64,000 nt of DNA from positions 6,215,501 to 6,279,500 of the forward strand of contig JALJCS010000024.1 in the NCBI GenBank assembly GCA_023055355.1. Direction: 5' to 3'. This DNA is from Agelaius tricolor. Its lineage: Eukaryota; Chordata; Aves; Passeriformes; Icteridae. Made by a program: the position numbers and the translations under genes. This document shows positions 23,201-35,220 of this stretch, piece after piece (the stretch's first letter is position 1; every line of letters begins with the position of its first letter). Below the pieces are notes generated by a model. That model did no database searches, was not told the origin of the DNA, and saw nothing but the letters and a program-made list of their open reading frames with translations.

Positions 23201-26200
23201 CTTTGACCCTCAGTTGAAGGCCACCAGAGAATGTCACTATCATGGTAATTCATGCATCTAACCTGTAAATAAGAAATTCCCTGTGGCTGCTGTATCCTTC
23301 ACCTAGGGAGAGGATTTTTGCAGGCCTGTGACTGACTATCTGCAGAGCCTTGGGGGAAGAGCTATGGAGAGCTTGTTAGTGGGCACTGCCTCCCTCAGGA
23401 AGTGAATGAGAGGCTGAGTGGGACATAATGTAAAGACAACTGGGCAGATGAAAGCCTGGATGCTGCTCATGTCTTACAGCTACTGTCCACTGCCTGTCAG
23501 AATGTGTCTAGTAGAAAAAGGGCTTGGCAGACTAACAAGAGAAATGCCATGTTGTAAAAACACAGGCAAGACCTCAGCTTGTCTGTTCAAAGGAGACCAG
23601 GTCTCTTGTAGAGGATGTAAATGGCAAGCTCCCATCCCTCAAGGGAACCATGTGTGCCCCTCTGTGTGGAAATCTCTTGTTCACTGCTGGCCTAGGGAAA
23701 GCAGCAAAGGTTCAGCAGGGGCCAGAGCAAAGGAAGCCTCCATGGTTCATGTGTACAGCAAAGCCAGAGGATGGAAACTCTCTTACATGGTGTTGCAGCA
23801 TGACAGAAGTGGAGGTAGTCTAGCACATCTTCCCTTCCAGCTCCCCTGGAGATTGACTGGGGAAAGTGATTGGAGGAATCACCTTCCTGACATTGTATCC
23901 TTCTACATTATGGGATCTGTATCCTCTGGTCCAATGGAAGAAGGTCTTTGTTCTTGGTATATTATTTAAAAGTCCTTATTTTCCCAGATATTTTTATCAC
24001 ACATTACCAATTCTTTAGGCTTCAGAACTTTGCATTTTATCAGCTCTGATCTGCTTCCCCTCTCTTTCTCTGTCATATGGTGCTTTTCTATTTCTGATTG
24101 GAGCCTTCACTTTGCCACAAAAACTGGAAGGGATTTTAGCCAATGTTGTCTTCTTTATTGATTGTGGGAATGTGATTATTTTGATATGAAAAATTGTTGC
24201 TTTCCATTAGCCTTCTGTCTTTGCCTTTCCTCCTGTTTGCTTATAATTTTCTTAGTCTGGAGGAATTAGCCCTTCTGAATCATGGCACTTGGGTGTCATT
24301 TATTAAGTGGGATTGTCCTCTTTCATTAAGCAGTGAGACTGTCACTCAGTGTCTGAGGTTTTGCAATGTGCACAAAACCCCAGGACCCAAATCTCTCCCT
24401 GGATGTCAGCAGCACCTTTTTGCTCCCCTCTTAAATGTGGTCAGACTTTGTATCTGAAGCCTCATGGTTTTCATGTCTGAGCTAAGATGAAGGCCTGTAC
24501 TGTTGCACGAGCATTTCTTAGCTTGAAATTACCTAAGAGATGTCATAACCCTGGGGAAAATGAATATTTACTAATTTCAGCCCTAGGGAACTGCTCAGCC
24601 CGTGGTACCAGCTCCCAGGTGAGGATATTCACAGGATGCTGCGGCTCCTGAGGAGCTTTTGGGCCCTACACAGGCCCTACATAAGCAGAGGCTGCCTAAT
24701 TTCACAGCCACTGTTTTTCAAACCTCCTGTACCCTCAGGGGCAGAGTTTCTTAGTGCTAGAAATTGTAATATGGTCTGTGGGCAGAGCAATTATCCCAAG
24801 GCAGAACTGCATAGTTGGAGCAAAGAAACTTTATCAGGAATCTGCAGAGCTTCTCCCTTGTGCCCAGAGATGTGGTGCTATCCCCACCCTTCATCCAGGA
24901 CAGCTGAGGGTCAGGCAAAGGTTTTAAATGTATCTGCAGTTTAGGCATAAGAAAACCTTAAACACATCTGCAGACAGCCAACACTGAAGGTCAAGCACAG
25001 AACAAGGGGAGTCTTGCTCAGAGCTGGCCCTGTGGGCACTGAGGGAGGATTGGCAGTGCAAAAAGCCCTCCAAAAGACCAGTTGGACATGAAGGGGGCAC
25101 AGATGCTGCAAACAGACTGAGGCTTCTGCAGCAAGCAGCCAGGTCTGAGCTTGACCCAAAGCTGCTGGAAGTGGGAAGGGTTCCACAGCATCTGCTCATG
25201 GTACCACTGGCAGCACACTGGGGCTGGCAGAGGTATCACAATCCTCCCCTCAACAGGCTGGGATGCTGGGCAGAGCAGGAACAGGAACAAACAAGGTCTC
25301 ATCAGCTCTTATTATTCTCACAAAACATTGTGTGAACCTGTGGGTTTGCAGCCAGCTTTGGCTGTAGGGCCACAGTGCCAGTGGCACAGAGATGAAGAGG
25401 GTTTGTGCATCCAGGAGTTCAGGGAAGACAGTGGCTGAAGGCCAGTCACATCCTGGCAGTGAGTGCTTGGCTAGACTCAGACAAGCTGCAAGTGTTTCAG
25501 TCAGGCTGAAGTTACAAAGAATGAAATGGGGGGCAAAATCCTGGCATATTGTGAATGTCTTGACATATAATGTCTGCAAGCTCTTGATGCAATCCCTGCT
25601 AAGGAGATGATGTGGAGTGGAAACAGCATGGGCATTGCTGTTTAGCTCATTATTTAGACATATAAATGCCTCATGGTGCCATTGACTGTGCTTACACAGA
25701 CTCATGTTTTGAGGTAATTAGTTGTTGGATTAAACACAAATCAACTGTAATCTCTCTCAATAGGACAGAAAGGGAAGATCTTTGCAATGGCCACAGAGAA
25801 AGTAGGAGTGAACAGTAACAAAGGAGTTGTGCTGTCAGCAGAGCAGACCTGCTGGAAAAAAAATTAATATTTCAGAGAGGAGAAAATTTTCATATTTTTC
25901 TTCCTTATGGGAAGATATGAAGCATACCAAGGTTTGCAAGAACCTTGAATGACTTTTGTGGATACTTTTATAAAAAATATTATTACAAAGTCTGATTTAC
26001 TAAATGCTTCTGTGTTAATAGACAAATTTGTGGCTAAATAAACATATTTTTCATCAAAAAGGAAAAAAATATCTTGGTAGCTTTTCATTTTTTAAATTAC
26101 TCTTTTATTTCCCCAAGAAAAATAATGAAATTCCCTGAATGCTGGCCAGTTCCACCTGGGCAGGACTGTGGGAGGCTGAGACTGGAAGCTGCAGGAATAA

Positions 26201-26517
26201 GTCACCTGCTAAGTCACACTGCTAGGCAAGTGTCACTGCCAGGAGAGGGGGAGCAGGGGCATATGGATAAATACCATTGTATACTGAATAGCAAAGCAAA
26301 GGAGACACTGGAGGAGAACAGAAATGTTTGTTTAGGAAGGGATGTGAATTTTCTGGTACAGAAGCAAAGAACACAGAAAATTCAGTCAAATGCCTGATAT
26401 CTGCATCATCATTGCATTTTAAGTATTTTTGTACGTTGTCTCTGCAGTGGAACAAAACTGAGCTAGGTCCAAGGATGAAAAAAGAGTATATAAGGTCCTG
26501 TGCCATTTCCCACAGAG
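20230..26517. other. No recognisable gene or repeat
   Basis: This stretch contains the window's second-longest open frame class: 183 codons at 23418-23969 and 155 codons at 22188-22655, both plus strand. Neither has a recognisable domain, low-complexity signature or signal peptide. In AT/GC-balanced DNA of this length such frames are expected occasionally. I cannot exclude a lineage-specific exon. No CR1 or LTR blocks are visible. Confidence 0.45.
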
Positions 26518-26840
26518 AATCATAGACTCTCAGAATGGTTTGGGTTGGAAGGGATCTTAAAGATCACCTTGTTCTAACCCTCCTGCTGTAGGCAGGGACT
26601 TTCCACTAGACCAGGTTCTCAGAGCCCCACCCAACCTGGCCTTGAACACCTCCAGGAATGGGGTTCCTGCAACTTCCTTGGGGAACCTGTTCTCACCACC
26701 TTCACAGTAAAGTATTTCTTCCTAATACCCAATCTAAACCTTCCTTCTTTCAGTTTAAAGCCATTCCCCCTTGTCCCATCACCACATGCCCTTGAAAAGC
26801 TCTTCTCCAGGTCTCTTATAGCTCCCTGGTAGTGATCATA
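26518..26840 (-). mobile_element. CR1 LINE 3' end, minus strand, well preserved
   Basis: This is the reverse complement of the avian CR1 3' end. It begins 'aatcatagactctcagaatg', then 'gtttgggttggaagggatc', 'cagggactttccactagacc', 'gccccacccaacctggcc', 'ggaacctgttctcaccacc', 'cccttgtcccatcaccacat' and 'aaaagctcttctccaggtc'. It is one of the least diverged CR1 copies here. The minus-strand 81-codon frame over it is the translated remnant of the element's 3' region, not a host gene. Confidence 0.95.
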
Positions 26841-27668
26841 TCTCAGCTCATCTCTGATTATCACTCTGATATAGCAAAATAATCACCATCTCTGCTTTAA
26901 ACCTACTTGTATTTGTCAGGTGGAAGACACTTGTGCCCTCTCATCCCATAGGTTAGGTAAAGGAGTTTGATGAGTAAAGGAATAAGTGATTTATAAATCT
27001 TTGGTTGTGTTTTTTCTTCCAACTCAGTATCTGGGCAAGGGAGTTTGAACTTTGTATATCTTTGAAGGTCAGTTCTGAGGATCAATCTGCTAATTAGATA
27101 AAAATACAACTTCATCATTATTGCAGCAACCAATATACACTGTTACATTTAGCAGAGAGGGGTTTCTGCTCCATTTTTTCCTTCACAGAACTACATTGTA
27201 GACATAAAAGGTAATATTTCCAGCCTGGGAGTCGACTATGTGAGGGTGAAAGCTCTGTGGTTGCAACCTGGGTCTTCTAAAATGTAATTAAATCAGGGTT
27301 TTGAGCTCCACTGTATTGCACTAAAGCATGACAAACAAAGGGAAAGTTTAACAGTCAGAGAAGATAGAGAAGTAATGAGATTTGAAAGCTAAATTTGAAT
27401 AGAAAAATGGATCAGAATAGAATGGATCAGAAAGGTGCCTTGAAATGTAAAGAATTAGTTTGCTTTCTTGGTTCACTTAAAGTATAAAAAATGTGGGTTT
27501 TCCCCCAGGAAGATTATTTAAATCCAGTATAATGCCAAATGGCATTAGCAACATGCTGTTTAATTAAACTTGATTTAATTTCATTTTATTTCATTTCGTT
27601 TTGATGTCCTAAATACCCCACCTCAGTCACTGAAGATGTGATGGAATGGCTCATCCTGGAATCCTGTT
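26841..27668. other. No recognisable feature
   Basis: This is the AT-rich spacer between two oppositely oriented CR1 copies. It contains a small 'atttcattttatttcatttc' low-complexity stretch near 27578. There is no gene evidence. Confidence 0.5.
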
Positions 27669-28047
27669 CAGCCTTGAGAAGAGATGACTGAGGGAGGATC
27701 CTATCCATGTCCATAAGCATCTGAAGGGAGGGTGTCAAGAAGATGGAGCCAGGTTCTTCTTGGTGGTTCCAAACAATAGGATGAAAGACAATGGGTAGAA
27801 ACTGGAACACAGGAAGTTCCTCCAGAACAGGAGGAAGAACTTCTTTACTGTGAGGGTGACTAAGCACTGGAAGAGGTTGCCCAGAGGCGCTGTGGAGTTT
27901 CCATCTCTGGAGATCTTCTAAAGCTGCCTAGACACAATTGTGAGTGATGTCCTCAGGAGCCTTGCTTGAGGAGGCAGGCTGGACTAGAGGAACTTCAGTA
28001 GTTCCATTCCAAGGCCAACCATTCCCTGACTCTGTGACTCTGTGATC
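27669..28047 (+). mobile_element. CR1 LINE, 5'-truncated copy (~380 bp)
   Basis: This sense CR1 has 'cagccttgagaagagatgac' at its start, then 'catctgaagggagggtgtca', 'gaaactggaacacaggaag', 'gaacttctttactgtgagg', 'gcactggaagaggttgccc', 'ggactagaggaacttc', and a terminal 'gactctgtgactctgtgatc'. It lies tail-outward relative to the minus-strand copy at 26518, so the two form a loose inverted pair. It resembles the copy at 5511 more than the one at 26518, suggesting a different CR1 subfamily. Confidence 0.95.
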
Positions 28048-30589
28048 CTACACAGGAAGGGGCCCTCTTCCCAGCATGTATGCCTACAGTGCTCCAGTCT
28101 GACACACTGGGCTCAAAACCCATCCACACTGACTGAGGAGTGCTGGTGTGCCCTGGTTATTTTCAAGGATGTGGCATGGTAGCAGCATCATGTTTCATGA
28201 TGGCAACAAAGGTTACCCACAAGTTGTTATGTTTGTCATCATCTGAAACAAGATACTGAAACACAAATAAGGATTTTGCCATGGTGCAGCACTGCCTGGA
28301 CAAGCCCAAGGAGACTAATGGAGGATGTAGTTCAGCTGATTTTCCACTCCTCCAGATTTCCTCATATGCCAATAGAAGCTGGAGGGATGAGATCAGTAAA
28401 GGCATTTAAGACACAACAAGAGAAAACCTGGAAACACAGACAGTCAACAGAACTTGATTTTCAGTCAATCACAATTTGGGACAGGATATTAAAGGATATA
28501 AGCCAGGAGAATTATTACAAGAGCATGACAGGGGGAGGATGGTGACATGTATGGAGGATTTGGATGTCAGCCCTCAAATAGTCAGAGAAGCTTACAGTCT
28601 GCACTGTCTACAAATGACAAGACCTGAGTGTGGGATCAATACAAGGCTGACATGCTAAATCAATGTAAAAGAGTATTCCTAAACCAAGTGTCACAAATCA
28701 CATCTAAGTACAGACACTGGAAAATAGAGAGGCAAGTCACAGTGGCTGCACAATTACATTTCAATCTGATCTGTGTTTACTTACAAAAACATTTGTGCAT
28801 GCTCCTACCTGCTGTGTCAAGTGTGAAGATGAGGGATTTGAAGGCACAGAGCAATAGAAGCGTGACATGGGCTGACACAGTAAGTCTGTGACCTCTCTGT
28901 GGCTAGTATTGAAATTGCAGCAGACTCACATGCCCCATCTTCTGCAGACTGAATAGGGGCAGAAATTCACTGAAAAGAGTAAGACAAAAGAAGGATTTTT
29001 TTCTTAGAAAAAATCCAGGGGTTATGGAGAAGTGCAGGGCCCTGGGCACAGAGGTCCAGGCTGAGGGATCTCAGTACTGTGTAACTAGATTGTGGGAAAA
29101 ACTAGAAACTAATAACTAGATTGTGGGAAAACCTTGGTGAGAAGATGCCATAATCTGCCAATTTATCCCTCTGAGGAGGGTTTTTGAAGCAAGGATATGG
29201 CAACCACAGCCTTGGTATTGGGGCAGCTGAATGCCTGAGACAGCACCGAGCATTGGCCCATCTGCCCAGCACAGTGTGTGAACACAAACAACTTCTAACA
29301 TCAGCCTGAAATTATTGTTCCCTGTGATGGCTTCCTGCTCCATCCAAGCAAGGATGCAGCTCTTCATTAGCAATTCCTGTCCAGTGGCTAACAACATGCT
29401 GAAGGAAGGGTTTAGCTTAATGGTATGTTGGTGCAACAATATAAACACAAAAAATTATAATAATTAGAAAGGGAAAGCTGGGTCAGGAAAATACCTATGG
29501 TCTGGACTGCAGCCAAAAACATTTTCTCCACTTCTGTTATGGTCTTCTGCTTCCAATTCTGCACAGTTTTGGCCTCATAAATGCCATTGTTAATTGTTAT
29601 CTAATCTCTGCTGAGTGCATGGTTCATGGGCTGAGCTTCTCCTGAAGTTCCCTGACCTTGTGATAGTTCAGGGAGAGCCATGCCATGGAGAGCTACTCTG
29701 AAGATATTCATAGGGCAAATAAATTCCTATCTGAGTGACAGAGTTACAAGAATAAGACATCTATTGTCTCACTCACCAGGGGAGGCCAGGCCAGCTGCTC
29801 TGCATAAAACCTTCAGCATCTGAGGTGGATAAACACTGCCTCTTCTGAACAAACACCCACACTTTGCATCCTCTCCATTTTGCATAACATCTGCTGAAAC
29901 CAGTGTTTGCTGCCTCACATGGGAAAATATGCACCTATAAACAAGGGAGCTAGAAGAGCAATTATTTCCAAGCTGGCAAGAATGGTTTGCATCCACTTGC
30001 CTTTAGCAAAGGTGGGCAAATACCCCTTCAGCTCTGCTCCAGAGCTTAGTGGTACCACCAAACTTGCTCAGTCTGGTGGTGCTGTTTCCTTTGGGTATGC
30101 TTCACTGTCAGCTGTAACTGACAGAAGCCTGTGAAATAATGCACCATTTATTTCAAGATCAATTTTGAAAGGAATTTTTTGGCTCAGTGTTATCGCCTCA
30201 AAAGAAATATCTTCTCCAGAGAATGCACTTCCTCAAACCAGGCATCTTGGCACATGACCACCATGAGACTGATGCTTCTTTTTGTGGTAACTGAACACTC
30301 AAAAGAAGCCATGACTGGGGATCTGAATGATTTCTTTATTCATTTTAGAGCAGAACCTGGCCATGTTCAGGCTTCTAAGGAGCTCCAGTTCTGCACGTGC
30401 ACTGTGTATTTTAGCAGTATCTATTTCAGCTGCATGCTGTGAGGACAGCAGTGTGCCTCAGTGCCAAAGATCAGCAAATGGAAATGCAGTCCTATGGAGG
30501 CACCTATCCAAAGGCCTTGTGGAGCTGTGCTTTCAGAGGAGCAGATTGCCCACCATGTCAAACTTCACCACAGCAGAAACAAGAAGCCT
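28048..30589. other. No recognisable gene
   Basis: This is unique-looking DNA with short open frames up to 110 codons, all unrecognised. It contains a small direct repeat at 29082-29131 (listed separately). Parts of 28270-28880 have a purine-rich, LINE-like feel, but I could not match blocks to any consensus. Confidence 0.45.
29082..29131. repeat. 19-bp direct repeat, 31-bp period
   Basis: TAACTAGATTGTGGGAAAA occurs at 29082-29100 and again at 29113-29131. A period of 31 bp with two copies is consistent with a small tandem duplication by replication slippage. Confidence 0.8.
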
Positions 30590-31330
30590 CTGAGAGACTC
30601 CCCAGAGCAGCAAGGTAACAATGAAGTATTTAGGAGCATAAAGACCTTTACAGCAGAGTTAAAGGATTTATTAATATCAGTCTTCACCACAAAGAATGCT
30701 GGGAAATATTGGCCCCAGATGTATTTTTTCAGGCTCAAATTGTAGACAGTGAGATGTTAAAACATGAGGTGTTGAACAAGCTAAAGAGCCACAAGCTGCT
30801 AGGAATGAAAGGTATATACCCCAGGAGAACTGGAGGAATTTAAGGAAAGAGGAGCTGAGTTGCTAACAAAAATATGCTGCCTCTCATTTATGTCATATCT
30901 GTGTTTTAGAGAGAGCTGATCCTAGGATGGGGGACCAGTGAGCCCTTCTCCAGTGCCAGCTGCATTGGCTGAAACTAATCAAAACCAGAAGTTAGTTGGA
31001 TGAACATGACAGAATGGGGACGACTCAGTCTGGATTCACTGAAGGGAAATTGTCTCTAATCTACTAGTTTTTTTAATACATTGCCAGAAGAGTGGATGTG
31101 ACTTTCTTAGACTTCCAAGAGACATAGGACAAAGTCCTCCACAGGAGGCAATCTGGGAAAAAAATACCCTGGTATACGAGACCAAATATTGTCACGGACT
31201 AGAAATTGCCTAAGAGAAAGAAAAGATAAGTTACAACAGGCCAAAGAATGTACATGAACCTTCCCCTACAATATTCTTCATAGGACTGATGTTTAGTATT
31301 TTTAATAAGGAATTAAAGAACTGAGAGGAC
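30590..31330 (+). mobile_element. Old CR1-group (L3-like) LINE ORF2 remnant with reverse-transcriptase motifs
   Basis: Blocks in order match the reverse-transcriptase region of an ancient CR1-clade LINE. They are 'atatcagtcttcaccacaaa' near 30675, 'aacaagctaaagagccacaa' near 30775, 'ccccaggagaactggagga' near 30819, 'ggattcactgaagggaaatt' near 31032 and 'cttagacttccaagagaca' near 31106. The last corresponds to the conserved 'DF..AFDxVxH' region, here broken by substitutions (for example 'gacaaagtcctccacagg'). Stops and frameshifts interrupt it throughout. It differs from the younger avian CR1 copies around it, is not functional, and has approximate edges. Confidence 0.7.
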
Positions 31331-32599
31331 TGTGAGATGTGTTGGATGTGCTGAAGGCTGTGAGGAGGGTCCCACCATTGGGTGTGCTCTGTCTCCTGCT
31401 TGGTGGGGTTTGGAAATGCTCCACACAGAACTGTGCCACTGAGCAGCTACTTGCAGGTTCATGTGACACCTGTGTTGAAGAGACAAAATGCCAGCACAGC
31501 AGTTTTTAAATCCTTGTTTTCAGTTGCTTTATAACTGAACCTGGTTTAAATTAGTTTTTGTCATTTCTAGGAATAAATACATCTTGCAGCCCTTTCTCAA
31601 AACCAGTGCCCTGTTAAAATCTCCATGCAGAATTCACCTTTCCTGCAATCCCATTGACATACATGTAATTATTCCATAAAGGACTGCAGCCCAGTGGGGT
31701 AGCAGGATCAAGCTGTGATTCATCTCTTACCCCTTCTGAGCTGCTGTGCAGCACAGTTAACATTACAATTCCTCAAGCTCACTCTGTGGTGCTGGACATT
31801 GCATGATTCCCCATCAGTAGCAAAATGGTCCTTCATCTGAAGTTTTTTGTATTTCTTCCATCTGAAAGATCTTGAGAACCAAGCATTAACAGAGCTCTTG
31901 TTTAGGAAGAGGAGCCATAATTTAAAAGGATAGGAAAACCTCCAAGATGTGTATCTCCTTATTCAAGATTGCTTATTTTCCTATTATGTCATCTTTGAGT
32001 TGCATATCAGGTTCAGTTTCTTGATAAGGATTCTGCAGATGTCATATCTCCTGTTCCCAGACACTTTTCTCTACACTGTGTTTTGTGTCTAAAGGCCTTT
32101 TTTCAGGGAGTATCTTGCTTACAGTAGACAAACAGCCACAATAAGGGTTTTTAAGGTACTGATTCTGTTATCAGCTAACTTTGCCAGTTCTTACAGTCTT
32201 CTACTGTTCAGACATACTATATTATTCCTTTCATGATATCTCCTTCTTATCCAGAGATACTGGCAAATTAAAAAATGGCAGAAAAGTACCCGTAATGAAA
32301 CAGATGACTACTTTTACCATGGTTATAAATACATTATTTTAGCAGCTAAACTGCTCTGGAAACTTTTCCTGTGAAGGAAATCTAAGCTTCCTGAGCCATT
32401 AAGCAAGCAGAAGAGAAAACTGTATATTTATGAAAGAGTAGCCAGATTCCACCAAGTTTTTTATTTGTGAGCTTTGACAGGTCAATTTGTATTCTCACTG
32501 AAAAAAAAACCCAACCCTGTAACCAGCCAAGTGCTTTAGGCCAAACAAGTCACTTCATGTCTAAAATACAACTTTGCTGACCAACACTATATAAAGAGA
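31331..32599. other. No recognisable feature
   Basis: This is AT-leaning unique DNA. A faint MIR-like phrase ('caagtcacttcatgtct', near 32547) is too short to call. No open frame is worth listing. Confidence 0.5.
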
Positions 32600-32720
32600 G
32601 ATCATAGAATCATAAAATATTTTGAGTTGGAAGTGACCTTTAAGGATCATCTAATCCAACTCCCCTGCAATAAGCAGGGACATCTTCCACTATATCAGCT
32701 TGCTGGGGCCTCTGTCTGAT
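32600..32720 (-). mobile_element. CR1 LINE 3' terminus, minus strand (short)
   Basis: This is the reverse complement of the last ~120 bp of CR1. It holds 'atcatagaatcataaaatat', 'gagttggaagtgacctttaa', 'gatcatctaatccaactccc' and 'agcagggacatcttccacta'. Both terminal octamer copies are present at the left end. It is severely 5'-truncated. Confidence 0.9.
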
Positions 32721-35117
32721 TTTTCAATATAAAATGCCTCTGAAGAATGTTTTTAAATGGACCCATGGATGCATTCTCAGCACCTCATCAGCACCAGCAC
32801 TGTGACTAGACAGAAAAGGACCTTAATATTTTTAAGATACTTGTGTTTTCCCTGGAGATCTTCAGTGAGCTCTGATATCCACCACTCACCAGCTGACTTC
32901 TCACAAATATTTAAATTAAGTGGATTAAAGAAGAGATTTGGTTTTATTTTGCCTAATGCTCAATCACACACACACACACACACATCTACAAGACTTAGGC
33001 TCATATAGTTAAATTGAGTAAGGCCAGATAAATTTCTGTTGTAGTCCTCCCCCATTAATTCCCCACTCTTTGTCAGTTTACAAGGTACCTTCTTTTTATT
33101 TTAAGACTGAGTCATTGATAAAATAGTAAACTTGATGAACTCAAGAGAAGCACTGTTATCAGCATTCACAGACTTAGGGCACCTTATATTTCTGTGCCTC
33201 TTGCAAAAACCCAGGCAGTTTTGGGCAATGGAGATGATACTCATTACAGACACAGAACCCTACCCAGCTGGGTTTTCAGATCTCTTTTGCAATAGCAGGA
33301 TTGTACAGGAGCCTTGCCCTCTGGTCCCATAACAGGGGTGGAGATGAGTGATAGGACTGTAGTTTTTAAATGTGTTTATCTCATTACAAAGGGTCACTTA
33401 TGGTGCAGGAGTGCAAAGGTTTGCACTTCAACCATCACTCTTGAGTTAGGCAAAAGAGCACATTCCCTCTTATGCTGTCAAACACAAATCATCATGAGAG
33501 GGCACTAAAGAGCTGTCAATAGCAACACACTTTGCGACAAGGGTTGTGGTAAGAGGTAACTGTCAAGTATGAAATCATCAAATATTTCCACTGAGATCTG
33601 AAATTGTGTGATTTCAAAATGCCTTCAAAATGCAGGGAAGCTGAGCCTTTCAAGATCCTGTTCTCAAACTTGAGCCTATGAAATATGTGGTGTATCAAGA
33701 TGAGAGGGGATTTGAGAAAAGTGGGCAAGCTCTTTTAATGATGAATTTCAAATACTTCCTGTTTTGGAAAATATTCTGCTTGGGAGACTAGAGATATCAT
33801 GAGGCCTTAGAACACCTGGCAGCACAAATGAAAAATGAATGAATGAAATGCAAATTGGACATCTTGACTAGTAAAGATGGACTATTTTCCTCCAAACACA
33901 GAGTTGTGAATTGAGCGCCAAAGCTGGTACAGTTGGATTCAGCAGAGTCAACCCTGACAAATTGTAAAGAAAATCCCCTATCTCATAGACAAAGCAGAGG
34001 ATTTTCAAAATTAAAATGGGCTGTTTCACAAGTGACTTGTGAGCATTCCTGTGGGACAGTGCTGCTAACAGATGTCCTCAAAATTCTCACAGGCCCCCTT
34101 GAAATGGAATGCACATATGGCACAAACTGCAACCAGACACTCGGCAGCACAGTGCAGCACAGGCTGATCACTAATTCTGCAATCCTGGTTTAAATCTAAG
34201 CAACTGACTCAATGAAACAAGGTCACTTGACATCTCCCAAACCCCAGGAAAGCCAATAAGAATGTATTTGGGATTTAGATTAAGCATAGCAAAACCAATA
34301 TCTGCTTACTTGCAAAATTAACTTTTCTTCTTAGACATTTCTATTCCTCTTTAGGGAACATTTGAGGGAAGAATAGGAAGATGATTCCAAGACAGGGGCA
34401 TACAAAGATATGTTTGATTAAAATCCACACTCAAATTTGTTTCTCATAAGGCCAGAACTTTGTGACCCTAGTCTTCTAGTCCAACACCTCCCCAAAGGTG
34501 AGATGTGAGCCTTCTCAGAATTCTATTCCAGCAAGACTACCTTCTTAGAAAAGAAACCACTTTCTCTTGATCCAAAGACTTTAAAGACAAGAAGCAATGA
34601 AATATGAACATGTTTTTTTGTAAACTGTTCTAGTTGCCAGTTTCTATCGCTGGTAGAAACCTCTATTCTGAAGTTACCTGGCCTCAACTCCTCATGGTTG
34701 GACACCTGCACCTTTGTCTATAAAAATTAAGTCCTTTGGTTATCAGACTTCTGCTAGACAGTGATCAAAGATCTCAGTCACCTTCCATTTTTTTCATAAG
34801 TCACAGAGATGTTTTTTCTTATTATTGCTTTTCCAAGCCACATGCTAAGTCAACTATTCCTGCCCAAATTTATTGACACTTTCTTGAATTCTGGACCCCA
34901 AAAAGGAGGACATCAAAAAGCAAGAGACATCTGGCATGGACATTCAGTCCCATTTGCTTTTCTAATCACTGCATCAACCCATAGGCCATGGCTGGCTAAG
35001 CAGCTACTGCTGCTTTTTAATGCTTTCCCAAGGCAGTTTTCCACAGAACTGTCTTGGGCTGTGAAAATTTCTTAGAATCTCTCACTCAAAGTACAGTATT
35101 TGCATTCAGTCATGGTA
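32721..35117. other. No recognisable gene; one CA microsatellite
   Basis: Apart from the (CA)10 array this is unique, AT-leaning DNA. A short 'tcttctagtccaacacctcc' near 34471 resembles a CR1 3' block on the minus strand, but it is isolated and I do not call it. Confidence 0.5.
32965..32984. repeat. (CA)10 microsatellite
   Basis: There are ten uninterrupted CA units. This dinucleotide repeat could be polymorphic in length. Confidence 0.95.
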
Positions 35118-35220
35118 AAAGTCATCTTGTCCACCCAATTTCATGTTTGCTCAATACCTCCACTCTGTGGAGGTGCTTCTCAGGGCAACCTGTGCCAGCA
35201 CCTCACCACTGAATGAGCAA
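35118..35220 (-). mobile_element. Degraded CR1 LINE fragment, minus strand
   Basis: It has 'gtcatcttgtccacccaatt' followed by 'ctctgtggaggtgcttctc' and 'gggcaacctgtgccagcacc' plus 'tcaccact', in the order expected of an antisense CR1 3' region. The 3' terminal octamers are missing and divergence is high, so this is an old, partial copy. Confidence 0.6.

Noticed and set aside
23418..23969. 183-codon plus-strand open frame
   Set aside because: No recognisable domain, signal peptide, paralogue or exon boundary. A frame of this size is not surprising in 64 kb searched in six frames.
32530..32570. MIR-like core phrase ('caagtcacttcatgtct')
   Set aside because: It is too short and lacks the flanking tRNA-related head or LINE tail of a MIR.
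34465..34495. Possible CR1 fragment ('ctagtccaacacctccc')
   Set aside because: The match is about 25 bases, isolated, and can occur by chance.
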